Shown here piece after piece: positions 17,583 to 26,167 of a DNA stretch of 28,860 bases. The position numbers and the translations under genes are program-made. Source of the stretch: Gammaproteobacteria bacterium (lineage in GTDB: Bacteria > Pseudomonadota > Gammaproteobacteria > DSM-16500); NCBI GenBank assembly GCA_021323555.1, contig JAJONP010000020.1, forward strand, positions 1-28,860, given 5' to 3'. Every line of letters starts with the position of its first letter. Within the stretch, counting starts at the first letter, position 1. A model generated the notes under the pieces. The model saw nothing but the letters and a program-made list of their open reading frames with translations, was not told where the DNA came from and did no database searches.

Positions 17583-19714
17583 GATGCTTTACTGTTACTC
17601 CAATGTTCTTTTTCATAGATACTTTGCTCTTCCCGGCTTAATGGCTGCGATGAACAGCCTGAACGAATAAAAAAATCTTCTTTACCTTCAAATTCTGTGA
17701 ATATTGGCTTGCTACTCTTTGCAACCTTTATTTGACATATTTGTGCGTCGTCATAAATTGGGAATGAAATTCTTATATGTAAAGTTTGGCTAGTACCGAT
17801 GTACTTCTTAATCACCTCAATAAGGTGCAATTCAAATCCATCTATATTCTTTTTTGATAATGTTTGTATGTCATGATTTAAACCAAGAGCATTTTGATTG
17901 TCATCAATACCTATAAAAAGAGTGCCGCCTTCGCTGTTCAGAAATGCAGCTATAGTTTTTGCAATTACATATTCCAATTTTTTGTTGATTTCATTAGCGC
18001 GAAGATCGTAGCGCATTGTCGACTTAAACTCTACAATGTTACTTTCGCCACCAAGTATTATTTCTTGAATTTCTTCGTTAGCAGGTTCTTTGTGATTAAG
18101 GTCTATACGTGCCTTAAGTGCATCGTATATACGCTTTGCTCTTTCTTGCAGAAACGTACCGTAATCATCACTTTCTATACCAAAACCATTAATATCAATG
18201 AAATGCGAGTTTAGGGCTTTATTTATATCGTCGTTTTCGTCCTTGAACCCACCAATATATTGCGATGGAGAGCTTGAACCAATTTTTCTTTTATTAAGAT
18301 GATCACTAACGAAAGTAATGTTTATCAAACTATTGCTGTTCAGCGGCGTTTTGTTTTTTAAGTATGCTTTTGGAAAGAAGTGGTGATAGTTCTTGCTATT
18401 AGCTACTTTTAGCCAAGAATTATCTAAGATAACTTTACCATTATCTTGGAAATCTTTAGGTTCTTGATAAGCAAGTAAACATAGAACTGCTTTGCAATAA
18501 CTGTTTCCCGCACTAAAGCTAGTGTCAATCAACGCCTGTGGTGATTCCAAATCAACTTTTATATCACTGTAGTCTGGTCGTTCATTATTTAAAATATCAT
18601 CAATGCGTTTTGCATCCTGTGCTAATCTGGATTCTGTTGTGCTAGAATAGCGAAATGACAATGAAATACGCCAGAAAAATTCTTCCAGATATTTACGCTG
18701 TTTACCATCGGGCTTATTTTGGTTTAGATAAAAAAAATATGCAAATGGAACTAAGAGCGCATCATAGGGCAAAAGTTGTGATACAGGAATACGGTAAGTA
18801 GTTCTAAAATAATCAATGCTGTCTTTCAGTGCAGAAATAGCTTTATCCCAATTATCTATAACAGCTTGTTTATCAAGTTCTAATATGGTTTTGCGCTTAC
18901 ATTCTTTTGTTCGACTCAACACCAGCGAAAGTATGCTTAGAATAACTGTACTAGAAACACCTTCATATTTTATATCTTTAAGCTCTTTTGAAAATTCTTC
19001 CCACTTGGTTTGCATGTCAAACTGTTGCACTTCATCGTAGGTTTTCGCCGACATTATTTCAAATAGTGTTAAGGTTTGTCCTCCGGTATTAATGCGTGTA
19101 AAAACCTCAATAGCAGAATCAATATCTTCTTTTCTGAGCACAACAGTTGAGAATTCATATGTTTTGAAAGCTGTTGAATAGGCGTTAATTGTTTCTAACT
19201 CTTCTTCGCTAAATCTATCGGAAAGTTCTTTTGCTTTGCTATAGCTAAAATTTAATACATCACATAGTGATAAGTATTTTTTGCCTGCTGGTTCAGCGGT
19301 TATAACTTGCTCTTCGTTTTCTCTTATGTCTTTATCCAGATTTACTACAATAGCAGTATAATCAGTTGTTTTCTTTTCACCAATTTTCTGAATCTGTGCG
19401 CCAAGATACGCAGCAAAGAGCGATGTAATGCGTTGTTGTCCATCCAATACATATTGAACCTTAGTACCGTCAGGAGTATCAGGTATCTCCAGATTTCCTA
19501 CGTTCTTTATGTCATTGAGACGTTGGTCCGTTTGCCATAGAATAAATGTGCCTATAGGATAGCCCTTTAAGATACTATCTAATAATTTTGCAGTTTTATC
19601 TATGCTCCAAACAAAATCACGTTGAAATTTAGGTACCTTAATTACACCTTTTTGAATCTCTGATATTAAATCGGAATACTTAATAGAATCAGGTTTTGGT
19701 TGCTGTGAGTTCAT
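17579..19714 (-). CDS. DUF262-DUF1524-like-AlbA_2 fusion protein within the hsd operon
   Basis: The product is 711 residues. The N-terminal DUF262 (GmrS-like, ParB-fold NTPase) has VPKFQRDFVW (27-36) and the diagnostic DGQQR (91-95). The middle C-terminal half has NYHHFFPKAYL (442-452) and HLNKRKIGSSSPSQYI, the His and Asn pattern of the DUF1524/GmrD HNH-type nuclease. Residues about 555-700 form a third module, VEFKS...IAAFLNSEGGTLFIGIDD, an AlbA_2/Schlafen-type putative DNA-binding domain. GmrSD-type proteins cleave modified phage DNA as type IV enzymes. Here the gene sits between hsdR and hsdM with a 17-base gap and a 4-base overlap, so it is made with the type I complex. AGGA lies 9 bases before the start. 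Confidence 0.88.
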   Translation of the reverse strand: MNSQQPKPDSIKYSDLISEIQKGVIKVPKFQRDFVWSIDKTAKLLDSILKGYPIGTFILWQTDQRLNDIKNVGNLEIPDTPDGTKVQYVLDGQQRITSLFAAYLGAQIQKIGEKKTTDYTAIVVNLDKDIRENEEQVITAEPAGKKYLSLCDVLNFSYSKAKELSDRFSEEELETINAYSTAFKTYEFSTVVLRKEDIDSAIEVFTRINTGGQTLTLFEIMSAKTYDEVQQFDMQTKWEEFSKELKDIKYEGVSSTVILSILSLVLSRTKECKRKTILELDKQAVIDNWDKAISALKDSIDYFRTTYRIPVSQLLPYDALLVPFAYFFYLNQNKPDGKQRKYLEEFFWRISLSFRYSSTTESRLAQDAKRIDDILNNERPDYSDIKVDLESPQALIDTSFSAGNSYCKAVLCLLAYQEPKDFQDNGKVILDNSWLKVANSKNYHHFFPKAYLKNKTPLNSNSLINITFVSDHLNKRKIGSSSPSQYIGGFKDENDDINKALNSHFIDINGFGIESDDYGTFLQERAKRIYDALKARIDLNHKEPANEEIQEIILGGESNIVEFKSTMRYDLRANEINKKLEYVIAKTIAAFLNSEGGTLFIGIDDNQNALGLNHDIQTLSKKNIDGFELHLIEVIKKYIGTSQTLHIRISFPIYDDAQICQIKVAKSSKPIFTEFEGKEDFFIRSGCSSQPLSREEQSIYEKEHWSNSKAS

Positions 19715-19731
19715 TATTAAAGTCCTAATGT

Positions 19732-22119
19732 TTATGCGGCACTATAAATAGCATGCTCAAGGTTAGACAAGGCCATCATATAATGCTCTTTTCCACCAAA
19801 AAGGCTTATAATTTCTATTGGAGTACCAAAGCTATTAAATGGTTTCACGGTCAATATTTTTATATTTTCTATATTCTCAATACCTTCGTCAGCATACTTG
19901 TCTAATAATGCTTCCAAAACTTTGCGAACTTGTTCCCCGTATTGGGTAAAATAATTTCGCTTTTTCACTTTTCTTGCTCGTTCCACTCTAGTAAGAGGTG
20001 GTTGATCAAATGCGGTATGGCAAATAAGGTCAAAAATATCCATATCCTTATTTATGGATTCTTTTAAGTTTTCAAACACAATACCTTGTTCAGTCAATTC
20101 ATTGATAATAGCTTGCTTTTTATCAGCGGAATTCCATTGATTTAAAAATTCATCTAGAGTTTTGTACTGTTCGCGTACTTTCTTGCGTGTGTAGTCTTTA
20201 AGACTTCCTGTTATAAGTTTTCCATTTTCGTCTAAATATTGGATGCGTTCATTCAATACTGCAACATTTACGCCATTCACATAAAATTTATTATTAGGTT
20301 CGCTGATAATGCTGCCGCCATCTATTATGCTATTTTCTTCGGGGTGCGGTTCAAAAATTATTTCTTCTCCATCTTCCTCAACAACACTATCGCTTTCGTT
20401 TATTTCATCCTCAAAAGAATCAAGTTCTTCATTTTCACTAACCACTTTTATGCGCACAGGATCGCCATCAAAATCCTGGTCTGCAAATAAATCTGTTACA
20501 TTTCTAAAATCCATAATAGTAAAAAAACGCTTTCCAAACTCTTCGTTAATACGAGTTCCACGCCCAATGATTTGTTTAAATTCTGTCATGGAGCCTATAT
20601 TGCTATCTAGTACGATTAGCTTGCAGGTCTGCGCGTCAACACCTGTTGTCATTAACTTGGAAGTTGTTGCAATTACTGGATAATCCTCTTCAGGATTAGT
20701 AAAGTTATCAAGCTCGCGTTTGCCTTCTTCATTATCACCAGTAATCTGCATAACGTATTTACTATTGATTGCCATAAGGTCGCTATTTGCATTTGCAATA
20801 GCTACCCTCATCCGCTGTGCATGATCAATATCAACACAAAAAATTATAGTTTTATCAAATCGGCTAGTTTTCTTTAAAAATTCTGTAACCTTATCAGCAA
20901 CGGCTTGCGTACGTTCATCAATAATTAAATTTTTATCATAATCTTTACGGTTATATATTCGATCCTCTACTAATTGACCATGCTTATCAACTTTTCCTGT
21001 TTCTGGACGCCATCCCTCAAGGTCAACATTAAGCCCAACGCGCAGCACTTTATAAGGAGCAAGAAACCCGTCTTGAATACCTTGCCTAAGAGAGTAGGTA
21101 TATAAAGGATCACCAAAATATTCTGTACTGGAAATAGCTTCTGTTTCTTTTGGTGTAGCAGTAAGGCCGATGTGTGTAGCACTTTTGAAATAAGTAAGTA
21201 TTTCTCTCCATGCGCTATCTTCCGAGGCACTACCACGATGACATTCATCTACTACAATTAAATCAAAGAATTCTGGACTAAATTCACGATAAGCATCCTT
21301 ATCTTCATTGTAGTTAGTTAAGCCCTGATATAACGCCAAATATATCTCATAAGATTTATCTATCTTCTTTTGTTTTATTACAGTCATTTTGTTTTTAAAA
21401 TGACGAAAATCACCGCGCTTGGTTTGGTCAATTAAAGCGTTACGATCAGCAAGAAATAATATACGTTTTTTAGTGTTACTCTTCCATAAACGATGGATAA
21501 TTTGAAATGCAGTATAGGTTTTTCCAGTACCAGTAGCCATTGTTAGCAAAACACGCTGTTGACCCTTTGCAATAGCTTCAACTGTACGATTAATAGCAAT
21601 TTGTTGATAGTAACGAGGTGCGCGACCAGTACCATCAAAGAAATAATCCTGTGTACTTATGCGTTCCTGCTCTTCGGTTATAATACCTTTGTATTTTTTA
21701 TATTTCTGCCAAAGCTCCTCCGGGGAGGGAAAATTATCCAAACTTACTTCTTTTTCTATAATGCCATCAGGACATGTTTTGTCATGACAATAAAACCCGT
21801 CACCATTGCTACTAAAAACTAAAGGAATATCAAGAATATTTGCATAATCCAATCCCTGTTGTATACCTGACATAACGGCATGCTTATTATCTTTTGCTTC
21901 AATAATAGCGATTGGAATATTAGGTTTATAATATAGAATATAATCAGCACGCTTGCGCTTACCGCGAGTTGTGAGATTCCCCTTAACAAAGATACGACCA
22001 TCAGTGAAAAAAACTTCTTCACGAACTTGTGTCTGCATATCCCAACCAGCTTTTTCTAATGCTGGATTGATATATTTAGTGCAAATATCCCGTTCAGATA
22101 AGTCTTTTTTAGATGTCAT
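19732..22119 (-). CDS. hsdR: Type I restriction endonuclease HsdR
   Basis: The product is 795 residues, the size of the EcoEI/EcoAI (type IB) group rather than EcoKI. The N-terminal nuclease has Asp59 (RADYILYY) and IIEAKDN (Glu74-x-Lys76), the PD-(D/E)xK core. The superfamily 2 translocase has Walker A MATGTGKT (194-201), DECH (291-294), LTATP (319-323) and later helicase motifs (IGRGTRINEEFG). The C-terminus is the region that binds HsdM/S. It translocates DNA using ATP and cuts unmethylated DNA away from the recognition site. It is first in the operon hsdR-DUF262 fusion-hsdM-hsdS, and GGAT lies about 7 bases before the ATG. Confidence 0.96.
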   Translation of the reverse strand: MTSKKDLSERDICTKYINPALEKAGWDMQTQVREEVFFTDGRIFVKGNLTTRGKRKRADYILYYKPNIPIAIIEAKDNKHAVMSGIQQGLDYANILDIPLVFSSNGDGFYCHDKTCPDGIIEKEVSLDNFPSPEELWQKYKKYKGIITEEQERISTQDYFFDGTGRAPRYYQQIAINRTVEAIAKGQQRVLLTMATGTGKTYTAFQIIHRLWKSNTKKRILFLADRNALIDQTKRGDFRHFKNKMTVIKQKKIDKSYEIYLALYQGLTNYNEDKDAYREFSPEFFDLIVVDECHRGSASEDSAWREILTYFKSATHIGLTATPKETEAISSTEYFGDPLYTYSLRQGIQDGFLAPYKVLRVGLNVDLEGWRPETGKVDKHGQLVEDRIYNRKDYDKNLIIDERTQAVADKVTEFLKKTSRFDKTIIFCVDIDHAQRMRVAIANANSDLMAINSKYVMQITGDNEEGKRELDNFTNPEEDYPVIATTSKLMTTGVDAQTCKLIVLDSNIGSMTEFKQIIGRGTRINEEFGKRFFTIMDFRNVTDLFADQDFDGDPVRIKVVSENEELDSFEDEINESDSVVEEDGEEIIFEPHPEENSIIDGGSIISEPNNKFYVNGVNVAVLNERIQYLDENGKLITGSLKDYTRKKVREQYKTLDEFLNQWNSADKKQAIINELTEQGIVFENLKESINKDMDIFDLICHTAFDQPPLTRVERARKVKKRNYFTQYGEQVRKVLEALLDKYADEGIENIENIKILTVKPFNSFGTPIEIISLFGGKEHYMMALSNLEHAIYSAA

Positions 22120-22152
22120 ATGATATCCACACTTACCTTCTATTCATTAGCC

Positions 22153-22181
22153 ATTTTAAGCCATCTTGCTTTTTGCAATAA
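22153..22181 (-). promoter_or_regulatory. Possible promoter for the hsd operon
   Basis: On the minus strand TTATTG (22181-22176) and TAAAAT (22158-22153) are 17 bases apart; the -10 is good and the -35 poor. ATGGCT occurs twice, 10 bases apart, overlapping the -10 region, a pattern that could bind a regulator on one DNA face. Confidence 0.4.
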
Positions 22182-22204
22182 GAAAATACGTGAATATTTT
22201 CTTA
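22179..22204. promoter_or_regulatory. Perfect 10-bp inverted repeat between hsdR and the RNA gene
   Basis: TAAGAAAATA (22179-22188) and TATTTTCTTA (22195-22204) are exact inverted copies with a 6-base spacer CGTGAA. The site overlaps the edge of the putative hsd -35 and lies 17 bases upstream of the divergent RNA promoter -35, so one bound protein could affect both. No controller (C-protein) gene is seen nearby. Confidence 0.5.
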
Positions 22205-22220
22205 AATTCAACCAATACAA

Positions 22221-22249
22221 TTGACGATTACACAATATCCGTATTTAAT
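22221..22249 (+). promoter_or_regulatory. Promoter of the structured RNA
   Basis: TTGACG (22221-22226) and TTTAAT (22244-22249) are separated by 17 bases, each matching the sigma70 consensus at five of six positions. Predicted transcription begins near 22256, just before the GC-rich structured region. Confidence 0.6.
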
Positions 22250-22255
22250 CTCCTT

Positions 22256-22461
22256 GGGCCAGTAAAGAGCTGATCTGGGGCTTTAGAACCTCTCAAATAA
22301 CCGGCAGTGGCAACTGCCGTTACCAAAACTGCCACCTCACGCTTTGCGTCGGGGTGGCGGCGTTATGTAATAGGCGTCCGCGCTAAAAGCGTCGCGGTCG
22401 TAGTTATTTGCGACTTCTAAACACCCCGGCACCACAGTGAAAACTTGGTGCCGATTGTTTT
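22256..22461 (+). ncRNA. Candidate structured small RNA or leader, family unknown
   Basis: A GC-rich stretch stands out in the AT-rich window. A closing helix CAAATAAC (22294-22301) with GTTATTTG (22403-22410) encloses three hairpins: CGGCAGT/ACTGCCG (22302-22308 with 22313-22319, loop GGCA); GCCACC/GGTGGC (22331-22336 with 22353-22358) stacked on ACGC/GCGT (22339-22349); and CCGCG/CGCGG (22378-22382 with 22393-22397). GGCAGT at 22303 could instead pair with a second ACTGCC at 22328-22333, breaking the second hairpin, so two folds are possible. GCGTC occurs three times. It has a promoter upstream and a terminator at the end. It does not match a riboswitch, tRNA, SRP, 6S or retron RNA I can recognise. 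It could be a stand-alone regulator or an attenuator for the gene at 22485. Confidence 0.55.
22427..22461 (+). terminator. Rho-independent terminator of the structured RNA
   Basis: CGGCACCA (22427-22434) and TGGTGCCG (22446-22453) form a perfect 8-bp GC-rich stem with an 11-base loop, followed by ATTGTTTT. The ribosome site of the next gene starts 10 bases later, so read-through would be needed for its expression from the upstream promoter. Confidence 0.65.
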
Positions 22462-22484
22462 AACGAGAACAAAGGGTGTATATT

Positions 22485-22766
22485 ATGCGTAATTTATTCA
22501 AAAAGAAACCACTACCACCTCTTATATCCGCGCTCAATCGTATTGATGAAATTAGCGATATTGTATTAGAGCATAAGCGTAATAAATCATACTCGCCAAC
22601 TGCGACAGACATAGCGTTATTTAAGCGTATTGAAAAACGTTTATGGGAGGTGCAAAGCACAACATCGTATGTCGAGCGGTGTATACAGCAACGTGTTGAT
22701 GGTGAACCAGAAGGAGCAACTAAATGGCATAGCAACGATACCATGGACTACCACTATCCATCATAA
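22485..22766 (+). CDS. Small hypothetical island protein
   Basis: The product is 93 residues, beginning MRNLFKKKPLPPLISALNR. AAAGGG lies 8 bases before the ATG, which is preferred over the in-frame GTG at 22476. It is basic at the start, mostly helical in appearance, with no membrane segment; it has two cysteine/serine-poor halves and a polar end. The stop directly abuts the stop of the convergent DUF5681-like gene. I do not recognise the family. Its position just after the structured RNA and terminator suggests its level may depend on terminator read-through. Confidence 0.6.
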   Translation: MRNLFKKKPLPPLISALNRIDEISDIVLEHKRNKSYSPTATDIALFKRIEKRLWEVQSTTSYVERCIQQRVDGEPEGATKWHSNDTMDYHYPS

Positions 22767-23222
22767 CTACTTACTAACACTCTCCACTGCTTTCTGCATT
22801 ACTTTACGACGTTGTAGGTCGTTTAGCAGGTTCACGAACTCGCTTTCTGTTATGTTGTCATAATCTATACCGCTACCACATGATTCTTCGTACTGAAGCA
22901 CCAATGACTTTGGCAACAATGAAATAATCAATCGAAAATAAACTTCAGGATCACGTTCTCTAAGATTAGACAACGCCGATGCGCCATTATTTTGAAAATC
23001 TTCTGTAAGGGTTTTCATGAACGTTTCAGTGAACTTATTACGTGCACCACGAGGCCTTCCTTGTGGATTTGGACAAACGCCTTTAATAAACTTTCCGTCA
23101 ACCTGTCTTTCACCTGTATTAACAGGTAACGATAACGGCTTGTCATCGGGGAAAATAGGTATATTTTTTTCAGGTTCAGGTATTAAAACCGGAAAGCTAT
23201 CGTTTTTTTTCTCGTTTATCAT
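22767..23222 (-). CDS. DUF5681-like protein (small terminase/DNA-binding-like)
   Basis: The product is 151 residues. The central segment VCPNPQGRPRGARNKFTETF (about 49-68) matches the GNP-x-GRP-x-G-x-RNK signature of DUF5681-like proteins, and RERDPEVYFRLIISLLPKS follows as in relatives. Such proteins are common in prophages and islands beside primase or terminase genes and may bind DNA; the role is not established. A strong GAAGGAGA ribosome site lies before the ATG. It is the last gene of the alpA-primase operon, separated from the primase stop by a large hairpin. Confidence 0.75.
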   Translation of the reverse strand: MINEKKNDSFPVLIPEPEKNIPIFPDDKPLSLPVNTGERQVDGKFIKGVCPNPQGRPRGARNKFTETFMKTLTEDFQNNGASALSNLRERDPEVYFRLIISLLPKSLVLQYEESCGSGIDYDNITESEFVNLLNDLQRRKVMQKAVESVSK

Positions 23223-23238
23223 ATCGCTTCTCCTTCAT

Positions 23239-23309
23239 GTATTGCAGAATGTTGCGAATTCTGCGATTTCTCTTTTATCAATTCGCAGGATTCGCAGCAT
23301 TCGCAATAT
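23239..23309. repeat. Large inverted repeat built from 9-bp repeats at the primase 3' end
   Basis: Three tandem 9-mers of the form TTCGCAGGA, TTCGCAGCA, TTCGCAATA (23282-23308) face a complementary set at 23242-23266. Together they form a stem of about 24 bp with one bulged A, extended to about 27 bp by outer pairs, with a loop of about 16 bases that holds the primase stop. Two positions are G-U pairs if the plus strand is RNA but C-A mismatches on the minus-strand message. It could be iteron-like origin DNA, an RNA processing site or an attenuator before the DUF5681-like gene. Confidence 0.75.
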
Positions 23310-25674
23310 CTGATTTAATTATACGCCATGCTTTTTTAACCTTTTTACCATTAACAAGTACGTCTTGTGTTACTTCCACAAGGTGCCCATACTCAACTAA
23401 AGTCTGGATTGCTGAATCAGTTCGTTCTTTATCGCGTAGTTTATTCGGCCCGCTATTCATTATAACGGAAGTGCCAATATACTCTTCTTTCCATTCATGA
23501 TTAATCCAGTTCAATAGCAATTCGGCATTAGCGATTTTGGGACTAACCATACCTGCATTCGTTAATCGTAATGATTCATATGCGTAATAATCTGCAATTA
23601 AAATGGCTCGATTTATAGTGTCTAGGTTAACGTCTTTTGCTTTCATATCGTCTATCTTGGTCAACACACCTGCTGTACGTATAGCATGTTCAGCAAGTTT
23701 TCCGGCGAATCCACTTATGCAATCATATTCGCCGTAAGGCTTTAATTTTATTTCAACTTCATCAGCATACTTTTCCCATCTTTGCGTTGCTGGTGCATTT
23801 AGATGCAAATTAGGTGGTGCAAGTTCATTTATTGTGCCTTGAACAAGTGGCAAAGGCATACGCAGAATACTCCATAAGTGATTCTTATAATGATCCAAAA
23901 ATTGCCTACTGTTAGGTTGTTGTGGTCTTTGCATCCTTGTTCCTAACGTAGTATCTGGAAATGATGCAAGTAAACGCGATGTTAACCCCTGATCTCGCAA
24001 TACAGGATCGGAAAAGAAAGCCGCACCAGCTTCGGGTTGAATCATCAAATGCATAGCTATTCTACGCCCCGGCAATATTGAAACGCCATCACCAACACGA
24101 ACACGCTTATTTGTAGAGCCATCCCAAAATTTTGATAATGCTGCTGCGCTTGCAAGTTTAGCTTCTTGCTTAAGCGCATGCCCACCTACAAATTGTCCGC
24201 CTTCATTTGCAAATATGCCCTGCATAGGTAAACTAATTGGTAGCAGTTTACACAGGCCTTCAATGGTTGGTTCTGAACACACAATCATTGGTAAAAGAGG
24301 TTGTTCTGGCTCGGGCCCTAACATTTGTAATTCACGGACCATTGAATCGCAGTCTTTTTTCATACGATTTATTTTAGATTTTTGAGCGTCCCAAGCAGCT
24401 TTTTTAATACTATAGTCGTTTTTAGAGGTTTTATATTTTTCTCGTAATTCCGCCTCATAAGCTTCAATAGGGGCTAAGGCCTCATCATCTGCGGCGGTCT
24501 TTCGTTCGCCTGACCTTGCAATAGAAACTAAAAACAAAGATAAGGGGCGCGATTGACCTGTCGCAGGTAAAATGACATTGCCATGCGCCTGTACAACCAG
24601 TGAGGCAGCACCCAGAACAGAATTAGCAGCCAGAGCTACAGGGCACTGAACAATATCAACAATTGACCGTACGGCATTACCTAATAAATACCCCAACGCA
24701 TCAATAGGATAAGGTTTTGATGGGGCTAGTTTACCGCGTAATGGTTGCGGCCCCTCCGCCTGATTGGTATTTCTGTCGATCAATTTAATATCAGGGTACG
24801 GAGGTTGCAACGCTTTTGCTATTGTAAGACGCCTATACTCAGTATTATTCTGTGTCTTTTCTCGCTGCCCTATTTTTGTTGATAGCCAGATACGCTCTAT
24901 TTGCCCTTCGCTTTTAGTAAAGCAAGATATAATACCTAAAAGTGACATATCTATAGCTGAGTTAGAACGATCAAAACTTTCAAGAAGATGGCTTTCACCA
25001 TTACATAGGGATTGGAATTTCGCGGCACATTTTTCTGACTGCAAAATACGCTGAATAACCTCAGCATCACTTTGCATAGCAGGAGAACTTTTTATGTTAT
25101 GCTCTTGCTGTTTTGCTAAAACAGGTTCCTTTCCGCCATATCTTTGCCAAAGATCAAGTAATGCTGGCTGACATTCGGCGATGAGTAAATTTTTGTATAC
25201 ATTCCCAGTCATAGTAAAATATCGCCCGGTGGAATAGATTTCTACACCACTTGCGTTTAGACCTTTTGAAACCGTCCCTTTTATAATAATATGATGGCCT
25301 TTGCCTGAAGGACTAACCTCAGTATAAGACGGAAAGGCTGATAAAATTGCCTCATGCTGGGATCTTAAAGCCGGATCATTATTTTTATTATCCAAATCAA
25401 TGCCACAATAGGGATCATTTTCTGTGAAAACAAAACCTATACCGTCAAATCCAGGCCGCGCAGAAATGGCTTGAACTGCTTGTTCAAAACTTCCCCAACT
25501 CTCAGGATTAGTTGCCGATGCACTCCATCCTGTATGTGGATTATATGGTACTTTGGTCCATTTACCGTTGCGCAACTCATGCTTCCAAAGCAACCATTGC
25601 CTCGTATTACGCAATTCTTCGGGAATTCGATAATAATTATTTACAGACTGCTGTATAGTTGCTGAATCACGCAT
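23278..25674 (-). CDS. PrimPol-DUF3987 replication protein
   Basis: The product is 798 residues. The N-terminal primase-polymerase domain (about 20-200), of the NrS-1-like type, has RQWLLWKHELRNGKWTKVPY, the metal motif GIDLD (Asp93, Asp95), SPSGKGHH (121-128) and EIYSTGRYFTMTG. A helical linker (about 215-290) follows. The DUF3987 helicase-like domain (about 320-680) has a P-loop variant ARSGERKTAAD (386-396). It probably primes and unwinds DNA during island replication. An in-frame start at 25743 would run into the upstream gene; I chose ATG 25674, overlapping the previous stop by 8 bases. The C-terminus NAANPAN is encoded by the 9-bp repeats of the hairpin described at 23239-23309. Confidence 0.88.
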   Translation of the reverse strand: MRDSATIQQSVNNYYRIPEELRNTRQWLLWKHELRNGKWTKVPYNPHTGWSASATNPESWGSFEQAVQAISARPGFDGIGFVFTENDPYCGIDLDNKNNDPALRSQHEAILSAFPSYTEVSPSGKGHHIIIKGTVSKGLNASGVEIYSTGRYFTMTGNVYKNLLIAECQPALLDLWQRYGGKEPVLAKQQEHNIKSSPAMQSDAEVIQRILQSEKCAAKFQSLCNGESHLLESFDRSNSAIDMSLLGIISCFTKSEGQIERIWLSTKIGQREKTQNNTEYRRLTIAKALQPPYPDIKLIDRNTNQAEGPQPLRGKLAPSKPYPIDALGYLLGNAVRSIVDIVQCPVALAANSVLGAASLVVQAHGNVILPATGQSRPLSLFLVSIARSGERKTAADDEALAPIEAYEAELREKYKTSKNDYSIKKAAWDAQKSKINRMKKDCDSMVRELQMLGPEPEQPLLPMIVCSEPTIEGLCKLLPISLPMQGIFANEGGQFVGGHALKQEAKLASAAALSKFWDGSTNKRVRVGDGVSILPGRRIAMHLMIQPEAGAAFFSDPVLRDQGLTSRLLASFPDTTLGTRMQRPQQPNSRQFLDHYKNHLWSILRMPLPLVQGTINELAPPNLHLNAPATQRWEKYADEVEIKLKPYGEYDCISGFAGKLAEHAIRTAGVLTKIDDMKAKDVNLDTINRAILIADYYAYESLRLTNAGMVSPKIANAELLLNWINHEWKEEYIGTSVIMNSGPNKLRDKERTDSAIQTLVEYGHLVEVTQDVLVNGKKVKKAWRIIKSDIANAANPAN

Positions 25675-26155
25675 AATAGTACCGCCAGTGAGTATGCAAT
25701 GACTCGGTCCATTCAATAAACAGAGCCTCATCAATTCCGCCATTTTGAAAGCACCATTCGACTACACTCATGACATCTTCGTTAGACTTTAATGGTTGTG
25801 TATAGGGTCTTTTGCCGCGCCAGATAGGTATGCTAAAAATTATTTCTGGAGTTTTTATTAATAAAACCCATATTCTTGGTGGATAAGGTTCAGTTTCGTT
25901 ATATTTCTCGAATTCATTAATTCGGTCTGGACGGATGATTAGCTGACGCTTGCCTAAGCCAACAAAAAGCTTTTTATCCATTTTTCCTACTAGGCTTTTT
26001 ATTGGATGGCGGCGGCAGATGAAACCACCGCGCGATTGTGTATAAGTATAGGTTAGCCTATAGTCAGCAATCGCATGCTTAACAAAGTCATTTTCAGTTC
26101 GATTAGCCTGATAATGAGCCTTATAGGCAAACAAAGTATTCATAATGTAATGCAT
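25667..26155 (-). CDS. Hypothetical protein of the replication operon
   Basis: The product is 162 residues, basic and rich in aromatics (SRGGFICRRHPIKSLVG, PRIWVLLIKTPEIIFSIPIWRG). No membrane segment, known motif or signal is clear. GGAG lies 8 bases before the ATG and the gene begins 12 bases after the AlpA-like stop. Its end overlaps the PrimPol start by 8 bases, so it is translated with it and is probably an accessory replication or plasmid-type protein. Function unknown. Confidence 0.7.
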   Translation of the reverse strand: MHYIMNTLFAYKAHYQANRTENDFVKHAIADYRLTYTYTQSRGGFICRRHPIKSLVGKMDKKLFVGLGKRQLIIRPDRINEFEKYNETEPYPPRIWVLLIKTPEIIFSIPIWRGKRPYTQPLKSNEDVMSVVEWCFQNGGIDEALFIEWTESLHTHWRYYYA

Positions 26156-26167
26156 TTATATTCTCCA

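Noticed and set aside
22460..22744. Minus-strand frame of 94 codons antisense to the 22485 gene
   Set aside because: The plus-strand frame has a proper ribosome site and an end packed against its neighbour; the antisense frame has no start signal and crosses the terminator region.
25675..25743. Upstream start for the PrimPol gene at 25743
   Set aside because: The extension lies inside the preceding gene, has no ribosome site advantage and adds no conserved residues.
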